From: Candidatus Frankia alpina | GTDB lineage: Bacteria > Actinomycetota > Actinomycetes > Frankiales > Frankiaceae | NCBI RefSeq assembly: GCF_902806485.1 | Contig: NZ_CADCWT010000005.1 | Coordinates: forward strand, 1 to 64,000 | Direction: 5' to 3' | Length of the DNA: 64,000 nt | Part shown: one piece after another, positions 43,186 to 51,753 of the stretch | How positions within the stretch are numbered: position 1 is the stretch's first letter | How the letters are laid out: each line of letters starts with the position of its first letter | Program-made: the position numbers and the translations under genes | The notes under the pieces: model-generated | Databases searched by the model: none | What the model saw: the letters and a program-made list of their open reading frames with translations, nothing else | What the model was told of the DNA's origin: nothing

Positions 43186-43542
43186 TCAGGGCCGGGTGTG
43201 GCCGAGGACGTTCACGATGTTGCCGTCCGGATCCCGGACGAAGAACCGGCGCACCCCCCACGGCTCGTCGGTGAGCGGGTGAACGAAGCCGGCACCGGCG
43301 GCGAACGCGGCGGCATGGGCGGCGTCGATGTCGTCGACCTCGACCGAGACGGCCGGGACGGCTGGCCCGGACAGATCGTGGGTCAGCAGGCTGAGCTGCG
43401 GCCCGGGTCGCGCGGGGTCGCTCAACGTCACAATCCAGCCGTGGTCCATGACCGGCTCGAGTCCGAGTACGGCCGCGTAGAAGCGCCGGGCGGCCGGCAG
43501 GGATTGGGACGGCAGGTTGGCGACGATCCGGAGAACAGCCAT
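43186..43542 (-). CDS. VOC superfamily (glyoxalase/dioxygenase-like) protein
   Basis: 118-aa protein with one VOC domain: MAVLRIVANLPSQSLPAARRFYAAVLGLEP at the start and FFVRDPDGNIVNVLGH at the end. Substrate unknown; such proteins often bind metals or give antibiotic resistance. ATG 43542 has a GAGGTGG ribosome site. It is 79 bases downstream of the broken AraC gene, its likely former regulator. Confidence 0.86.
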   Translation of the reverse strand: MAVLRIVANLPSQSLPAARRFYAAVLGLEPVMDHGWIVTLSDPARPGPQLSLLTHDLSGPAVPAVSVEVDDIDAAHAAAFAAGAGFVHPLTDEPWGVRRFFVRDPDGNIVNVLGHTRP

Positions 43543-43621
43543 TGATCCACCTCGGGGAAGCAGCGACAAGGGGCGGCCCCATGATGGCCGCCGCGCCGTG
43601 GCGGCGGCTTGGTGAAAACCG

Positions 43622-44499
43622 TCAAACGCCCGTCGCTCGGGCCGCATCGATCTGCAGGGTGGCGCCGATCGGCAGAGTGACGTGATGGGGGCCCGCGGCG
43701 TCGTGCGGGGCGTACCGGCCCGGGCGCATCCCGGCGAGCGCGGCGAACTCGTGGATCAGATGCGACTGGTCGTGATAGCCGCATGCCCCCGCAATCCCCG
43801 CCCAGTCCCACCCGACTGCCCCACCCGCACCCGCTGTCGTGCCGGCGCCGGCCGTCGCGAGCACTCGTTGAAACCGAGCGACCCGCTGGTAGACCTTCGG
43901 CGAGAGGCCCAGCTCGCGCCGCAACAACCGCGTCAACGTCGACGGGCTCACGCCCAGGCTGTCGGCGACCGCGGCGACCCGCATCCCCCCAGCCCGGGCA
44001 GCCAGCGCGACCGCGGCCGGATCGGGGTGGACGCGTCCCCGGCGGCGCAGCACCTGCGCGACTTCAGCGGCCATCTCGGTCGGGCCGGGCAGGGCGAGCA
44101 GTCGCTCGCGCAGCAGCCGGCCCTCCGCCCCCCCACACCTCGCCCAGGTCGACCAGGGGCACTGCCGCGGCCTGCGGGCAGGCGGCACCCGCGACCAGCC
44201 TGCCCGCCGCCGGTCGCAGGCTGATCCCGAACACCCGCCGCCGCTCGGACCGGTCGAGCAGGGCCGGCACGGCCAGCGCTCCGGCGAGCGCGGCTCCGCC
44301 GGCGACGAACTGGCCGCCGCCGGGGCCATCCCGGGCCGTGAACCGGTCCCGGTCAAGGTTGACCACGAGCTGGAACGACCCCGCCGGGCAGCTTCGCCTC
44401 CCAGCCGTCCCCCGCCGACGTGTGGGCGTACCAGCACGTCTGCACGACTTCCCGCAGGTCAGCCGGGACGGCAATCCTCGTCCAGTACCGGGGAGCCAT
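43622..44499 (-). pseudogene. AraC family regulator broken by two single-base indels
   Basis: Three frames together spell one protein of about 290 aa. Frame 1: MAPRYWTRIAVPADLREVVQ... to KLPGG. Frame 2: SFQLVVNLDRDRF... to DLGEVWG. Frame 3: AEGRLLRERLLALPG... with a full AraC helix-turn-helix (VAAVADSLGVSPSTLTRLLRRELGLSPK and CGYHDQSHLIHEF). The first jump is at the C-run 44379-44382 and the second at the seven-C run 44128-44134; removing one base at each restores a single frame. Either a real pseudogene or sequencing errors in G/C runs. ATG 44499 has a TAGGA site. Confidence 0.8.
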
Positions 44500-44503
44500 G
44501 GTC

Positions 44504-46117
44504 CTACCCGTGCGGGGGAACGCCTGGACCGTTCGGGCCACCCCGTGACGAGGCGCTCGGCCGGCGACGCAGGGCGGGCAGGGCGGTCCGGCCGGTGCCG
44601 GCGATCCGGGTCTGTACCCGTGCCAGCCGCTCCTGCCCGGTCGGGCTCAGCCGGGACCGCAGCGCCAAGCCCGCGATCCGGGCGACCTGCACGAGCCTCG
44701 GCTCGTGCAGGTCGGCGGCCGCCCGGTGGCCGTGGACGGCGCGCTCGGCGTCTTCGGCCTCGCGCCGGCGCAGCTCGGCGAGCTCATGCTCAAGCTGGCC
44801 GATGCGGTGCAGGTGCTCCAGCTCGAGGGCGGCGAGTCGGCTGCGCTCGTCGTCGAGCCGGGACCACTCCCGCTGCCGCGCGCGGGCCACCGCCGCCGCC
44901 GCATCCTGCAACCGCAGCACGTGCAGGTACAGGTCGACGCGGTTGCGCTCCAGCCGGGACAGCAGGCGGTTGGAGACCCATGGCGTGAGCAGGTCGGCGA
45001 TCTGGCGTGCCCACGGCGCCCGCCGGTCGACGACCACACCCAGGCCGAAGATCGGCGCGACTGTGAAGAACCGCAGGTCGGAGTGCTCGGCGACGAAGTC
45101 CTCGATCGCTGTGCGCACCCCGTTGCGCGGCCCGCCCTCGGTCAGCGCCCAGGCGAACGCCCCCATCCCGCGAAAACCGCCGCGGACCACTCCGGGATCG
45201 TCGATCTCGACGCCGACGTCCCACGAGTGCGGCTGGCGGGCGTCCGCGGACACCCGGTCCGGGTTGTAGTACTGGTCCCGCCGACCCGCCGGCCAGCCGA
45301 CGTCGTGCAGGACCACCAGCGGGAAGTAGGAGCGGCTGAATCGGGCGGCCGCATCGGCGATCGCCGTGAGCTCGCCGTGCACGGTGGCGTAGTTGTGATC
45401 ACCGTCGATGAGGTAGGCGTCGGTCGGCGCGTGGCCGTCGAGGGCCTGCGGGCTGTAACCGCGGATGACCTGCACGTCGAGCCCGCCGCCCGAGACAGGA
45501 GCCACGCCCGGGTCCGGGTCGACGACGACCAGCCGGCCGCCGCCGAGCAGCTCGACGAGCAGGGCGGTGGTCACCCCGCTCTCCGAGCCGATCTCGGCCA
45601 CGCTGCGCGCGCCGGACGCCTCGATCAGCGGCACCCAGATCTCCCGCAGGTCGGACAGGGAGTGCAGCAGCAACGGCGCCAGCGTCGGCTCCGCGGTGTC
45701 GCCGGTGTCGCCGGTGTCGAGAGCGTGCCCGTCCTGGCGGACGAGATCAGACCCGACCCCCGTCCCACCGAGCTCGTCCCCCGCGCCATCTCCTCCCGGG
45801 AGATCGCTCCCCAGCAGGTCTCCCCCGACGTGATCTCCCCCCGGGAGATCTCTCTCGGCGGGGCCGCTCTCGGCGGGGCCGCTCTCGGCGGCGATGGCCG
45901 CGAGTTCGGCGAAGCTGTCCCGGACGGCGCCGTGCTCCCCCGGAGACGCGGACGGCGCGGACGGGGATGCGGGCTGGCGGGATGGGGCGCCGCGAACTTC
46001 GAACGGTCCCCGCACCGCGGGCTCGTCCGGCTCCGCGTCCTCGCCCCGGGAGCCCGGGTCGTCGTGATCGCCCACCGGCCCGACGGCGGCGGGTTCGGGG
46101 TCCCGCTGGTCAGTCAC
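44504..46117 (-). CDS. Class I SAM methyltransferase with disordered N-terminus and coiled coil
   Basis: 537-aa protein. Residues 1-140 are acidic Gly/Asp/Ser-rich with repeats (ESGPAESGPAE). Residues 150-385 form a Methyltransf_24-type domain: VAEIGSESGVTTALLVELL, LVVVDPDPG, and LIDGDHNYATVHGEL. A helical coiled coil rich in Glu, Arg and Leu follows (about 395-470), then a basic tail. The design resembles methyltransferases that cap or regulate length of exported polysaccharides. GTG 46117 overlaps the HAD-gene stop by four bases (GTGA), so the pair is coupled. Confidence 0.8.
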   Translation of the reverse strand: MTDQRDPEPAAVGPVGDHDDPGSRGEDAEPDEPAVRGPFEVRGAPSRQPASPSAPSASPGEHGAVRDSFAELAAIAAESGPAESGPAERDLPGGDHVGGDLLGSDLPGGDGAGDELGGTGVGSDLVRQDGHALDTGDTGDTAEPTLAPLLLHSLSDLREIWVPLIEASGARSVAEIGSESGVTTALLVELLGGGRLVVVDPDPGVAPVSGGGLDVQVIRGYSPQALDGHAPTDAYLIDGDHNYATVHGELTAIADAAARFSRSYFPLVVLHDVGWPAGRRDQYYNPDRVSADARQPHSWDVGVEIDDPGVVRGGFRGMGAFAWALTEGGPRNGVRTAIEDFVAEHSDLRFFTVAPIFGLGVVVDRRAPWARQIADLLTPWVSNRLLSRLERNRVDLYLHVLRLQDAAAAVARARQREWSRLDDERSRLAALELEHLHRIGQLEHELAELRRREAEDAERAVHGHRAAADLHEPRLVQVARIAGLALRSRLSPTGQERLARVQTRIAGTGRTALPALRRRPSASSRGGPNGPGVPPHG

Positions 46118-48702
46118 CGCAGTCCCCCGAGCTCGCGCCGGATCTTGCGGGCCGCCCGAACGGGGAGCCCGTCACGGGCCGGGCCGGCGGTAGGCAGGAT
46201 CAGCGAGTCGCCTCGGATGCCCATCCACCCGAAGGCCATCTCGACGTCGAGGGCGTAGACCCCGGCGAGGTGCGGCTGGGAAGCCAGATCGATCGTGTAG
46301 ACGAGCTGGGGGTCGTCACCGAGGATCTCCACCAGGTTCGACTGGAGCAGCCGCAGGCCGACGAGCGCGAGCTGCTGGGCGGGATCGTCCAGCGAGGTGA
46401 TGGTCACCTTGTAGGGCTCGGCGACGTTGTTGATGTGGAACGACAGCGTCAGCCAGTCCAACCGCAGCAGCCCGCGCCGGCCGGCCGGGTCGATGCGGAT
46501 GCGGCGGGCACCGACGGCCTCCACGCTGAGCCGGACGAGCGACAGCCCGTCGCGGGCCGACCGGGTCAGCGCCGTCGCCTTCACCCCGTTGACGAAGTCG
46601 GCGCCGGTGTCGACGTAGACCTCCACGGGGCCGGCGGCGGCCTCCGGCGAGACCTCCTCGGGTGGGACGCCGGCCGCCGCGGCCAGCCCGCTGATGACGG
46701 CGAGCGGCCGGTTCGCGACCCCCGCGACACCCGCGGGCCAGTACAGCTCCCGCATGGAGATGCGGTCGATGTCGGCCGGGGTGAGGTAGGGCATCCGGCG
46801 CACGAGCTCCGGCGGCAGCAGACCCTCGATGGCGTCGGAGCCGAAGTTGTCGTCGTGGGCCCAGGAACCGAACGCGGCGGCCTCCGCGGCGGTGGGGCGG
46901 GCGACGAAGCGGGTCAGCATGCGCAGGCCGGCGCGGCGCGCCCCGGCGGAGGCCAGCGACGGCATCGGGGTCTCCGAGCGCCGGTAGCGCAGCCATTTCC
47001 GTTGGAAGGCGAGGATGCCGTCCTGCACGGCGGCGCGCTGGGCGACCTGGGTGCGCGAGGTCCGGTCGATGCTGAGCACCGGGTTGCTCAGCTCGTCGAA
47101 CGAGACCAGCGACCCGACGTCGGGCATACAGAGCTGTTCGAGCACCTCGGGGCTGCGCATGAGCTGGTTGGCCATCATCTCCGGCTGCCCGCTGGAGGCC
47201 ACGTAGCCCTCCAGCTCCATGCCGGCGAGCCGGTGGCTCATCGCCGCCTGGTTCGTCGCCAGGTACAGGCCGAGGATGTCCAGCTTGCGGCCGGTGGAGG
47301 CCAGCAGCCGGGTGAGCAGCGCCTGGATGGTGCCGCCCCAGCCCAGATCGAGGAAGACCACCCGGCCGGTCTCCGGCAGCTGGCTATCGAGGTAGCGCAC
47401 GTAGCGTTCGCGCAACCGGGTGGCGGTGAGCACGATCTCGCTGCGGATCCGCTCGTCCGAGCAGAGTTCCTCGAGGGTGTCGTCGAGCAGACCCGGCACG
47501 TCGAGGCGCCGGTCGGCCAGCGCGGAGATGCCGGCGACGTTCTCCAGCCGGACACCGAGCTGGCGCAGCAGCTGGCCGACGCTCGGCGCGTGCCGGCGGA
47601 CCAGGAAGCTCTTCAGCTCCTCCGGGCTGCCCTCGAACACGTTGGACAGGGCGCACACCTGCCGGGACGCCCACATCGTCGACACGGTGATGCCGACGTC
47701 CTCGCCCGGGTCGACGAGCAGGCGGGACAGGAAGTCCCCCTCCCGCATCAGGCAGTGGATGTGGTCGGCGCCGAAGTCGCGCGCCCGCTCGACCGCCCAC
47801 TCACCGAAGCCGGCGAAGACCGGGCCGAAGACGGTGGCCCCGGTCTCCCAGTAGCGCCGCAACCCGGCGGGCACGGCGAGGGCGTCCGCGCGGTGCAGCG
47901 TGCGGGCACGCAGGGCGGTCATGCCGAAGTCGCCGTCGACCGGGTCGATGGGGACGTCGTCGCTGGGCTGGTTACGAAGTCCTTCCAGGTCGAGGGTGTG
48001 ACGCAGCGATCCGGCGTACTTGGGGTAGTGGATGGCCACGAGCCCGTGCTCGCGGGCGCCCTCGACGTCGGCGACCGGATGGTCGCCGAGGTGGACCACC
48101 CGGGACGGCTGGAGATTCGACGCGGCCAGCATGTGCCGGAACAGCCCGTCGCTCTTGGACGTCCCCGCATCGGAGGAGGTGAAGATCCGGGTGAACTGCA
48201 CCCCCGAGAGCTCCGGCCGGTTCAGCAGCCGTTCGAGTTGGCTGGCGGAAAAGTAGGTGTCCGACAGCAGGTACACCGGCAGGCCGAGCTTGGTCATGGC
48301 GAGCTCGGCGAGCTCAACCACGGCAAGATCGGCCCGACACAGCTCCCGCTCGACGGCGACCTCGGCGTCGACCAGGTCCTGCACCCCGGCGGTGCCCGGC
48401 AGCGCGGGGGCGAGCACCTGCCAGATCTCGTCCAGGCGCACCTCGTGGGTGCCTCTGGTGGTGTGGGCGTGCATCCGCGCCAGGTGCTCGGCGTGGACGC
48501 GCAGCCGGGCGAACTCCCCCGGCGAGACACTGGGCGGCAGGTGGCCGGCATCGGCGAGCCGGTGGCCCAGCAGCACGAAGGCGTGGGTGGGTTCGGGCAC
48601 CATGCGCCACAACAAGGTGTCGAAGACATCGAGAGTCAGGGCCTGTGCCCCGCCCGACTCCAGATGCGACCACACTTCGCGTAGTCGGACGTCGGTGAAC
48701 AC
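46114..48702 (-). CDS. Large HAD-superfamily protein of a glycan cluster
   Basis: 862-aa protein. The N-terminal 250 residues form a HAD hydrolase: nucleophile motif LTLDVFDTLLW (D25, D28), SDT (146-148), K182 and LGDHPVADVEGA (204-215), all present. The next 400 residues are unassigned and helical, with FLDLGWGGT near 425. The last 200 residues are beta-rich (AAAGPVEVYVDTGADF..., LTLSFHINNVAEP). Large HAD proteins of this kind occur in polysaccharide clusters; reaction unknown. GTG 48702 has GGAGAGG at 48711-48717; the open frame upstream is Arg-rich. Divergent from the ABC permease. Confidence 0.8.
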   Translation of the reverse strand: MFTDVRLREVWSHLESGGAQALTLDVFDTLLWRMVPEPTHAFVLLGHRLADAGHLPPSVSPGEFARLRVHAEHLARMHAHTTRGTHEVRLDEIWQVLAPALPGTAGVQDLVDAEVAVERELCRADLAVVELAELAMTKLGLPVYLLSDTYFSASQLERLLNRPELSGVQFTRIFTSSDAGTSKSDGLFRHMLAASNLQPSRVVHLGDHPVADVEGAREHGLVAIHYPKYAGSLRHTLDLEGLRNQPSDDVPIDPVDGDFGMTALRARTLHRADALAVPAGLRRYWETGATVFGPVFAGFGEWAVERARDFGADHIHCLMREGDFLSRLLVDPGEDVGITVSTMWASRQVCALSNVFEGSPEELKSFLVRRHAPSVGQLLRQLGVRLENVAGISALADRRLDVPGLLDDTLEELCSDERIRSEIVLTATRLRERYVRYLDSQLPETGRVVFLDLGWGGTIQALLTRLLASTGRKLDILGLYLATNQAAMSHRLAGMELEGYVASSGQPEMMANQLMRSPEVLEQLCMPDVGSLVSFDELSNPVLSIDRTSRTQVAQRAAVQDGILAFQRKWLRYRRSETPMPSLASAGARRAGLRMLTRFVARPTAAEAAAFGSWAHDDNFGSDAIEGLLPPELVRRMPYLTPADIDRISMRELYWPAGVAGVANRPLAVISGLAAAAGVPPEEVSPEAAAGPVEVYVDTGADFVNGVKATALTRSARDGLSLVRLSVEAVGARRIRIDPAGRRGLLRLDWLTLSFHINNVAEPYKVTITSLDDPAQQLALVGLRLLQSNLVEILGDDPQLVYTIDLASQPHLAGVYALDVEMAFGWMGIRGDSLILPTAGPARDGLPVRAARKIRRELGGLR

Positions 48703-49177
48703 GGGGCCGTCCTCTCCATGCGACCGGTTCGGCCGCTCCATGCGACCGGAACGGCCGCCTCCGCCGGGTCGGCCCCGACGGCCACCAAACGTCGGGAATC
48801 CCCCACGCGGTATCGGCCGGCCGAAGCCAGATGGACGGGTCGATACTATGAACCCCGTTCCGGACACCGGCCACCGGACCGGGTCGCGGCGCCGGCTCGG
48901 TCCGGGCACGGTACCGTCACGATTCCGCCGGCAAGCGGGCCGGTTCGCCATCGAGCAGCATCGGTCATTCATCCGCGACCGGGACAACACCCTCGGTGGG
49001 CGGAGAGTACGACGGGCGTGTCCCGGCGCGTCTCCGGCCGGGGGCGCGCCGGGCCGGAGACGGTTCTCGGTACTGTCGGAACTCTGTCGTGTCGAGTGAG
49101 GAGCGGACAGGTGCAGCTCCAGCCACGCCGTGCCGGGGATCGGCGGCCTGACCTCCGGGAGACGGGAGGGACCGGCC
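48703..49177. other. Divergent intergenic region, HAD gene to ABC permease
   Basis: 475 bases without a supported gene. It carries a 22-bp tandem repeat (48714-48757) next to the HAD ribosome site. It must contain promoters for both the leftward HAD and rightward ABC-transporter runs; no clear -35/-10 pair was found. Confidence 0.45.
48714..48757. repeat. Two tandem 22-bp repeats
   Basis: 48714-48735 and 48736-48757 differ at two bases. Each starts CTCCATGCGACCGG, so the repeat duplicates a CTCC (ribosome-site complement on the minus strand) and a CAT start codon complement upstream of the HAD gene. Confidence 0.85.
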
Positions 49178-50119
49178 GTGTCACATCTTGCTGACGCACC
49201 GCTGCCCGCCGGTACTCCGGTGGCCCCGTCCCCGCAGCAGGCGGGCCCCGGCTCGGGACCGCACGCGATGGACCCGAGCCGGCTGGCCCGCCGCAGCCGG
49301 GCGCAGACGAGGGTGCGTTGGGAACTGCTGCGCAATCTCATCCGCAAGGACCTGAAGGTCAAGTACAAGGGCTCCACGCTGGGCTTCGCCTGGTCGCTGG
49401 CGAACCCGATGCTCCTGCTCGTGGTTTACACGTTCGTCTTCCAGATCGTCCTCAAATCGGGAATTCCGCGGTTCGGCATTTACCTGATGTCCGGGCTGCT
49501 GATCTGGAACGCCTTCTCGGGCAGCGTGTCCTCGGCATGCGGCGCCGTCGTCGCGAACGCGAACCTGGTCAAGAAGGTGCGATTCCCACTCGCCGTGCTC
49601 CCGCTGTCAGCGGTCGGGTTCGCCGCCGTGCACTTCCTGCTCCAGCTGCTCGTGCTTTTCCTGGTGATCCTGATTCTCGGCTACAACCTGATCGGCCCCG
49701 AGCTGCTGCTGCTCATGCCGGCGGGTGCCGTCGCCATCACGTTCACGATCGCACTGTCGCTGCTGGTCAGCGCCCTGAACGTGCGCTACCGCGACACCTC
49801 TCACCTGCTCGACGTCGCCCTGCTCGCCTGGTTCTGGCTGAACCCGATGGTCTACGCCTTCGGCCTGATCCAGAACCGGCTGCACGAGTGGACCTGGGTG
49901 TACCTGCTCAACCCGATGGCGGTGGTGGTCATCACCTTCCAACGCGCGATCTACGATCCCGGGGGTAACTCCACCAGTTCGCCCCCTATCCAGGCAGACC
50001 TGGGATACGAGTTCTACCTGGAACATCTCGCCGTCGCAGGAGCGATCTCGATCGCCCTGCTCTGGGTCGGGTTCCACGTGTTCCGCACTATGCAGGCGGA
50101 CTTCGCCGAGGATCTGTAG
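49178..50119 (+). CDS. ABC-2 type polysaccharide export permease (Wzm-like)
   Basis: 313-aa membrane protein with six hydrophobic segments between about residues 80 and 305. The cytoplasmic run LRNLIRKDLKVKYKGSTLGFAWSLANPMLLLVVY is the hallmark of Wzm/TagG-type permeases. With the ATPase encoded next, it should export a lipid-linked glycan across the membrane. GTG 49178 has GGGAGGG eight bases upstream. Gap to the ATPase gene is 116 bases. Confidence 0.9.
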   Translation: MSHLADAPLPAGTPVAPSPQQAGPGSGPHAMDPSRLARRSRAQTRVRWELLRNLIRKDLKVKYKGSTLGFAWSLANPMLLLVVYTFVFQIVLKSGIPRFGIYLMSGLLIWNAFSGSVSSACGAVVANANLVKKVRFPLAVLPLSAVGFAAVHFLLQLLVLFLVILILGYNLIGPELLLLMPAGAVAITFTIALSLLVSALNVRYRDTSHLLDVALLAWFWLNPMVYAFGLIQNRLHEWTWVYLLNPMAVVVITFQRAIYDPGGNSTSSPPIQADLGYEFYLEHLAVAGAISIALLWVGFHVFRTMQADFAEDL

Positions 50120-50235
50120 GTGAGCTCCCGGCGGCCCGGCGACGTTGTCGTCTGCCGCCGCGAGCCCTGGAGCCAGCACGCCGACCGCGGTGCGATCATG
50201 GTGAGACGTCCGCCGGCGGCCAGCAAGGAGTTGTA

Positions 50236-51753
50236 GTGGCCCGACACTCGTCCGCGTACCAGCGCGCAGCGGCCTCCCCACCGGGGGGCCGGCGCCCCGC
50301 GGCCCGGCGTGGCCCCGGCGACGGCGCCGCGCCGGTCGGCCCCGCCGCCCTGGACCCGACCACGCTGGACCCGACCACGCGCGACCCCACCACGCTGGCC
50401 CCGCCGTCCTACCCGAGCGTCGCGGTGCCGCCACCGGATCAGCTCGACCCCTGGGGCGTCCCCTGCGCCGGGGACAGCGCCGGTGTCGGGGACGGCGGCG
50501 CGGCGCCGGGCGGCGTGCCCGGCGCGGTCGTTCCCCTCGATGTGCCCAGGCCCATCGAGGCCGGCGAGGCCGACTCCGCCTCGGCGGTCGTCATCCAGGC
50601 GACCGGGGTGAGCAAGCGGTTCGTCTCGTACAGCAACCGCGCGACGAGCCTGAAGGAACGGTTCGTCCGCCGCGGTGGACCCGCCGGTGACGACTTCTGG
50701 GCGCTGCGCGACGTCGACGTGACGATCGGGCGCGGCCAAACGGTGGGGCTCGCCGGCGCGAACGGCTCGGGGAAGTCGACCCTGCTCAAGGTGCTCGCCG
50801 GCATCCTGCGCCCGACCAGCGGAGAGGTCTCGGTGCAGGGCCGGATCGCGTCGCTGCTGGAGCTCGGCGCCGGGTTCAACGGCGAGCTGTCCGGGCGGGA
50901 CAACGTCTATCTCAACGCCTCGCTGCTCGGGCTGTCCAAGCGGGAGATCGACCGGCTGTTCGACTCCATCGTCGACTTCTCCGAGTTGCGACACAAGATC
51001 GACGACGACGTGAAGCACTACTCGTCCGGCCAGTACGTGCGCCTCGGCTTCGCCGTGGCCGTGCACGTCGATCCGGACGTGCTGCTGGTCGACGAGGTGC
51101 TCGCCGTCGGCGACGAGGCGTTCCAGCGCAAGTGCCTGGCCAAGATCGCCGAGTTCCGGGCGCAGGGGCGCACGATCCTGTTCGTCACGCACTCCCTCGA
51201 CCTCATCGAGAACATGTGTGACCGGATCCTGCTCCTGGAGTCCGGCTCGCTGATCTACGACGGCAACCCGGCCGTGGGCACGAAGCTGCTGCGGCAGAAG
51301 CTGGGCAGCCTGTCGGCCGAGGGCCCGGTGTCGTGGGAGTACGCCACCGTCCGGCCCCAGTCGGTGGCCTTCAGCCTGGATCCCGGCGGGCTGCCGATGG
51401 TGCAGTACGACCCGGGCGAGCGGCTGACGGTCAGTGTCGAGCTCGACGTCACCGAGGGCGCGCCGGAGCGGATCTACCTGCACACCTACATCGTCGGGCA
51501 GAGCGAGGTGCCCATCTGGATGATGGAGACGCCGCCCGGTGGGCTCGCCGTCGGCCCCGGCCGGCACATCGTGGACTTCTCCATCCCGCACCTGCCTGAA
51601 CTGCTCGGGGCGTTCGCCGTCAAGGTGCACGTCTCGGACGCCATCTCCGGCGCCCCGGTGACGACCCGCCGGTTCGAGGAGCTGTTCGGCGTCAGCGGCC
51701 CGCAGGCGGACGGGCTTCTCAAGGTCGACTACGAGGCGAGGCTGCGCGGATGA
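50236..51753 (+). CDS. ABC transporter ATP-binding protein (Wzt-like) with C-terminal glycan domain
   Basis: 505-aa ATPase partner of the permease. A Pro/Ala-rich tail (1-115) precedes the nucleotide-binding domain: Walker A GANGSGKST (174-182), signature SSGQ (263-266), Walker B LLVDE (283-287). The last 150 residues (about 355-500) form a beta-sandwich-like extension as in Wzt proteins that recognise a terminal modification of the exported chain; this suggests that a nearby methyl-, acyl- or other transferase marks the chain end. GTG 50236 has AAGGAG just upstream. The stop overlaps the next gene (ATGA). Confidence 0.91.
   Translation: MARHSSAYQRAAASPPGGRRPAARRGPGDGAAPVGPAALDPTTLDPTTRDPTTLAPPSYPSVAVPPPDQLDPWGVPCAGDSAGVGDGGAAPGGVPGAVVPLDVPRPIEAGEADSASAVVIQATGVSKRFVSYSNRATSLKERFVRRGGPAGDDFWALRDVDVTIGRGQTVGLAGANGSGKSTLLKVLAGILRPTSGEVSVQGRIASLLELGAGFNGELSGRDNVYLNASLLGLSKREIDRLFDSIVDFSELRHKIDDDVKHYSSGQYVRLGFAVAVHVDPDVLLVDEVLAVGDEAFQRKCLAKIAEFRAQGRTILFVTHSLDLIENMCDRILLLESGSLIYDGNPAVGTKLLRQKLGSLSAEGPVSWEYATVRPQSVAFSLDPGGLPMVQYDPGERLTVSVELDVTEGAPERIYLHTYIVGQSEVPIWMMETPPGGLAVGPGRHIVDFSIPHLPELLGAFAVKVHVSDAISGAPVTTRRFEELFGVSGPQADGLLKVDYEARLRG
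50350..50394 (+). repeat. Three tandem 15-bp repeats in the ATPase N-terminus
   Basis: Copies at 50350-50364, 50365-50379 and 50380-50394 encode LDPTT, LDPTT, RDPTT in the disordered tail. Confidence 0.88.

Noticed and set aside
45967-48684. Open frame of 905 codons opposite the HAD gene
   Set aside because: No domain; antisense to an intact HAD motif set.
48703-49377. Upstream extension of the HAD protein
   Set aside because: Arg/Pro-rich, overlaps the divergent ABC permease, and a good ribosome site precedes GTG 48702.
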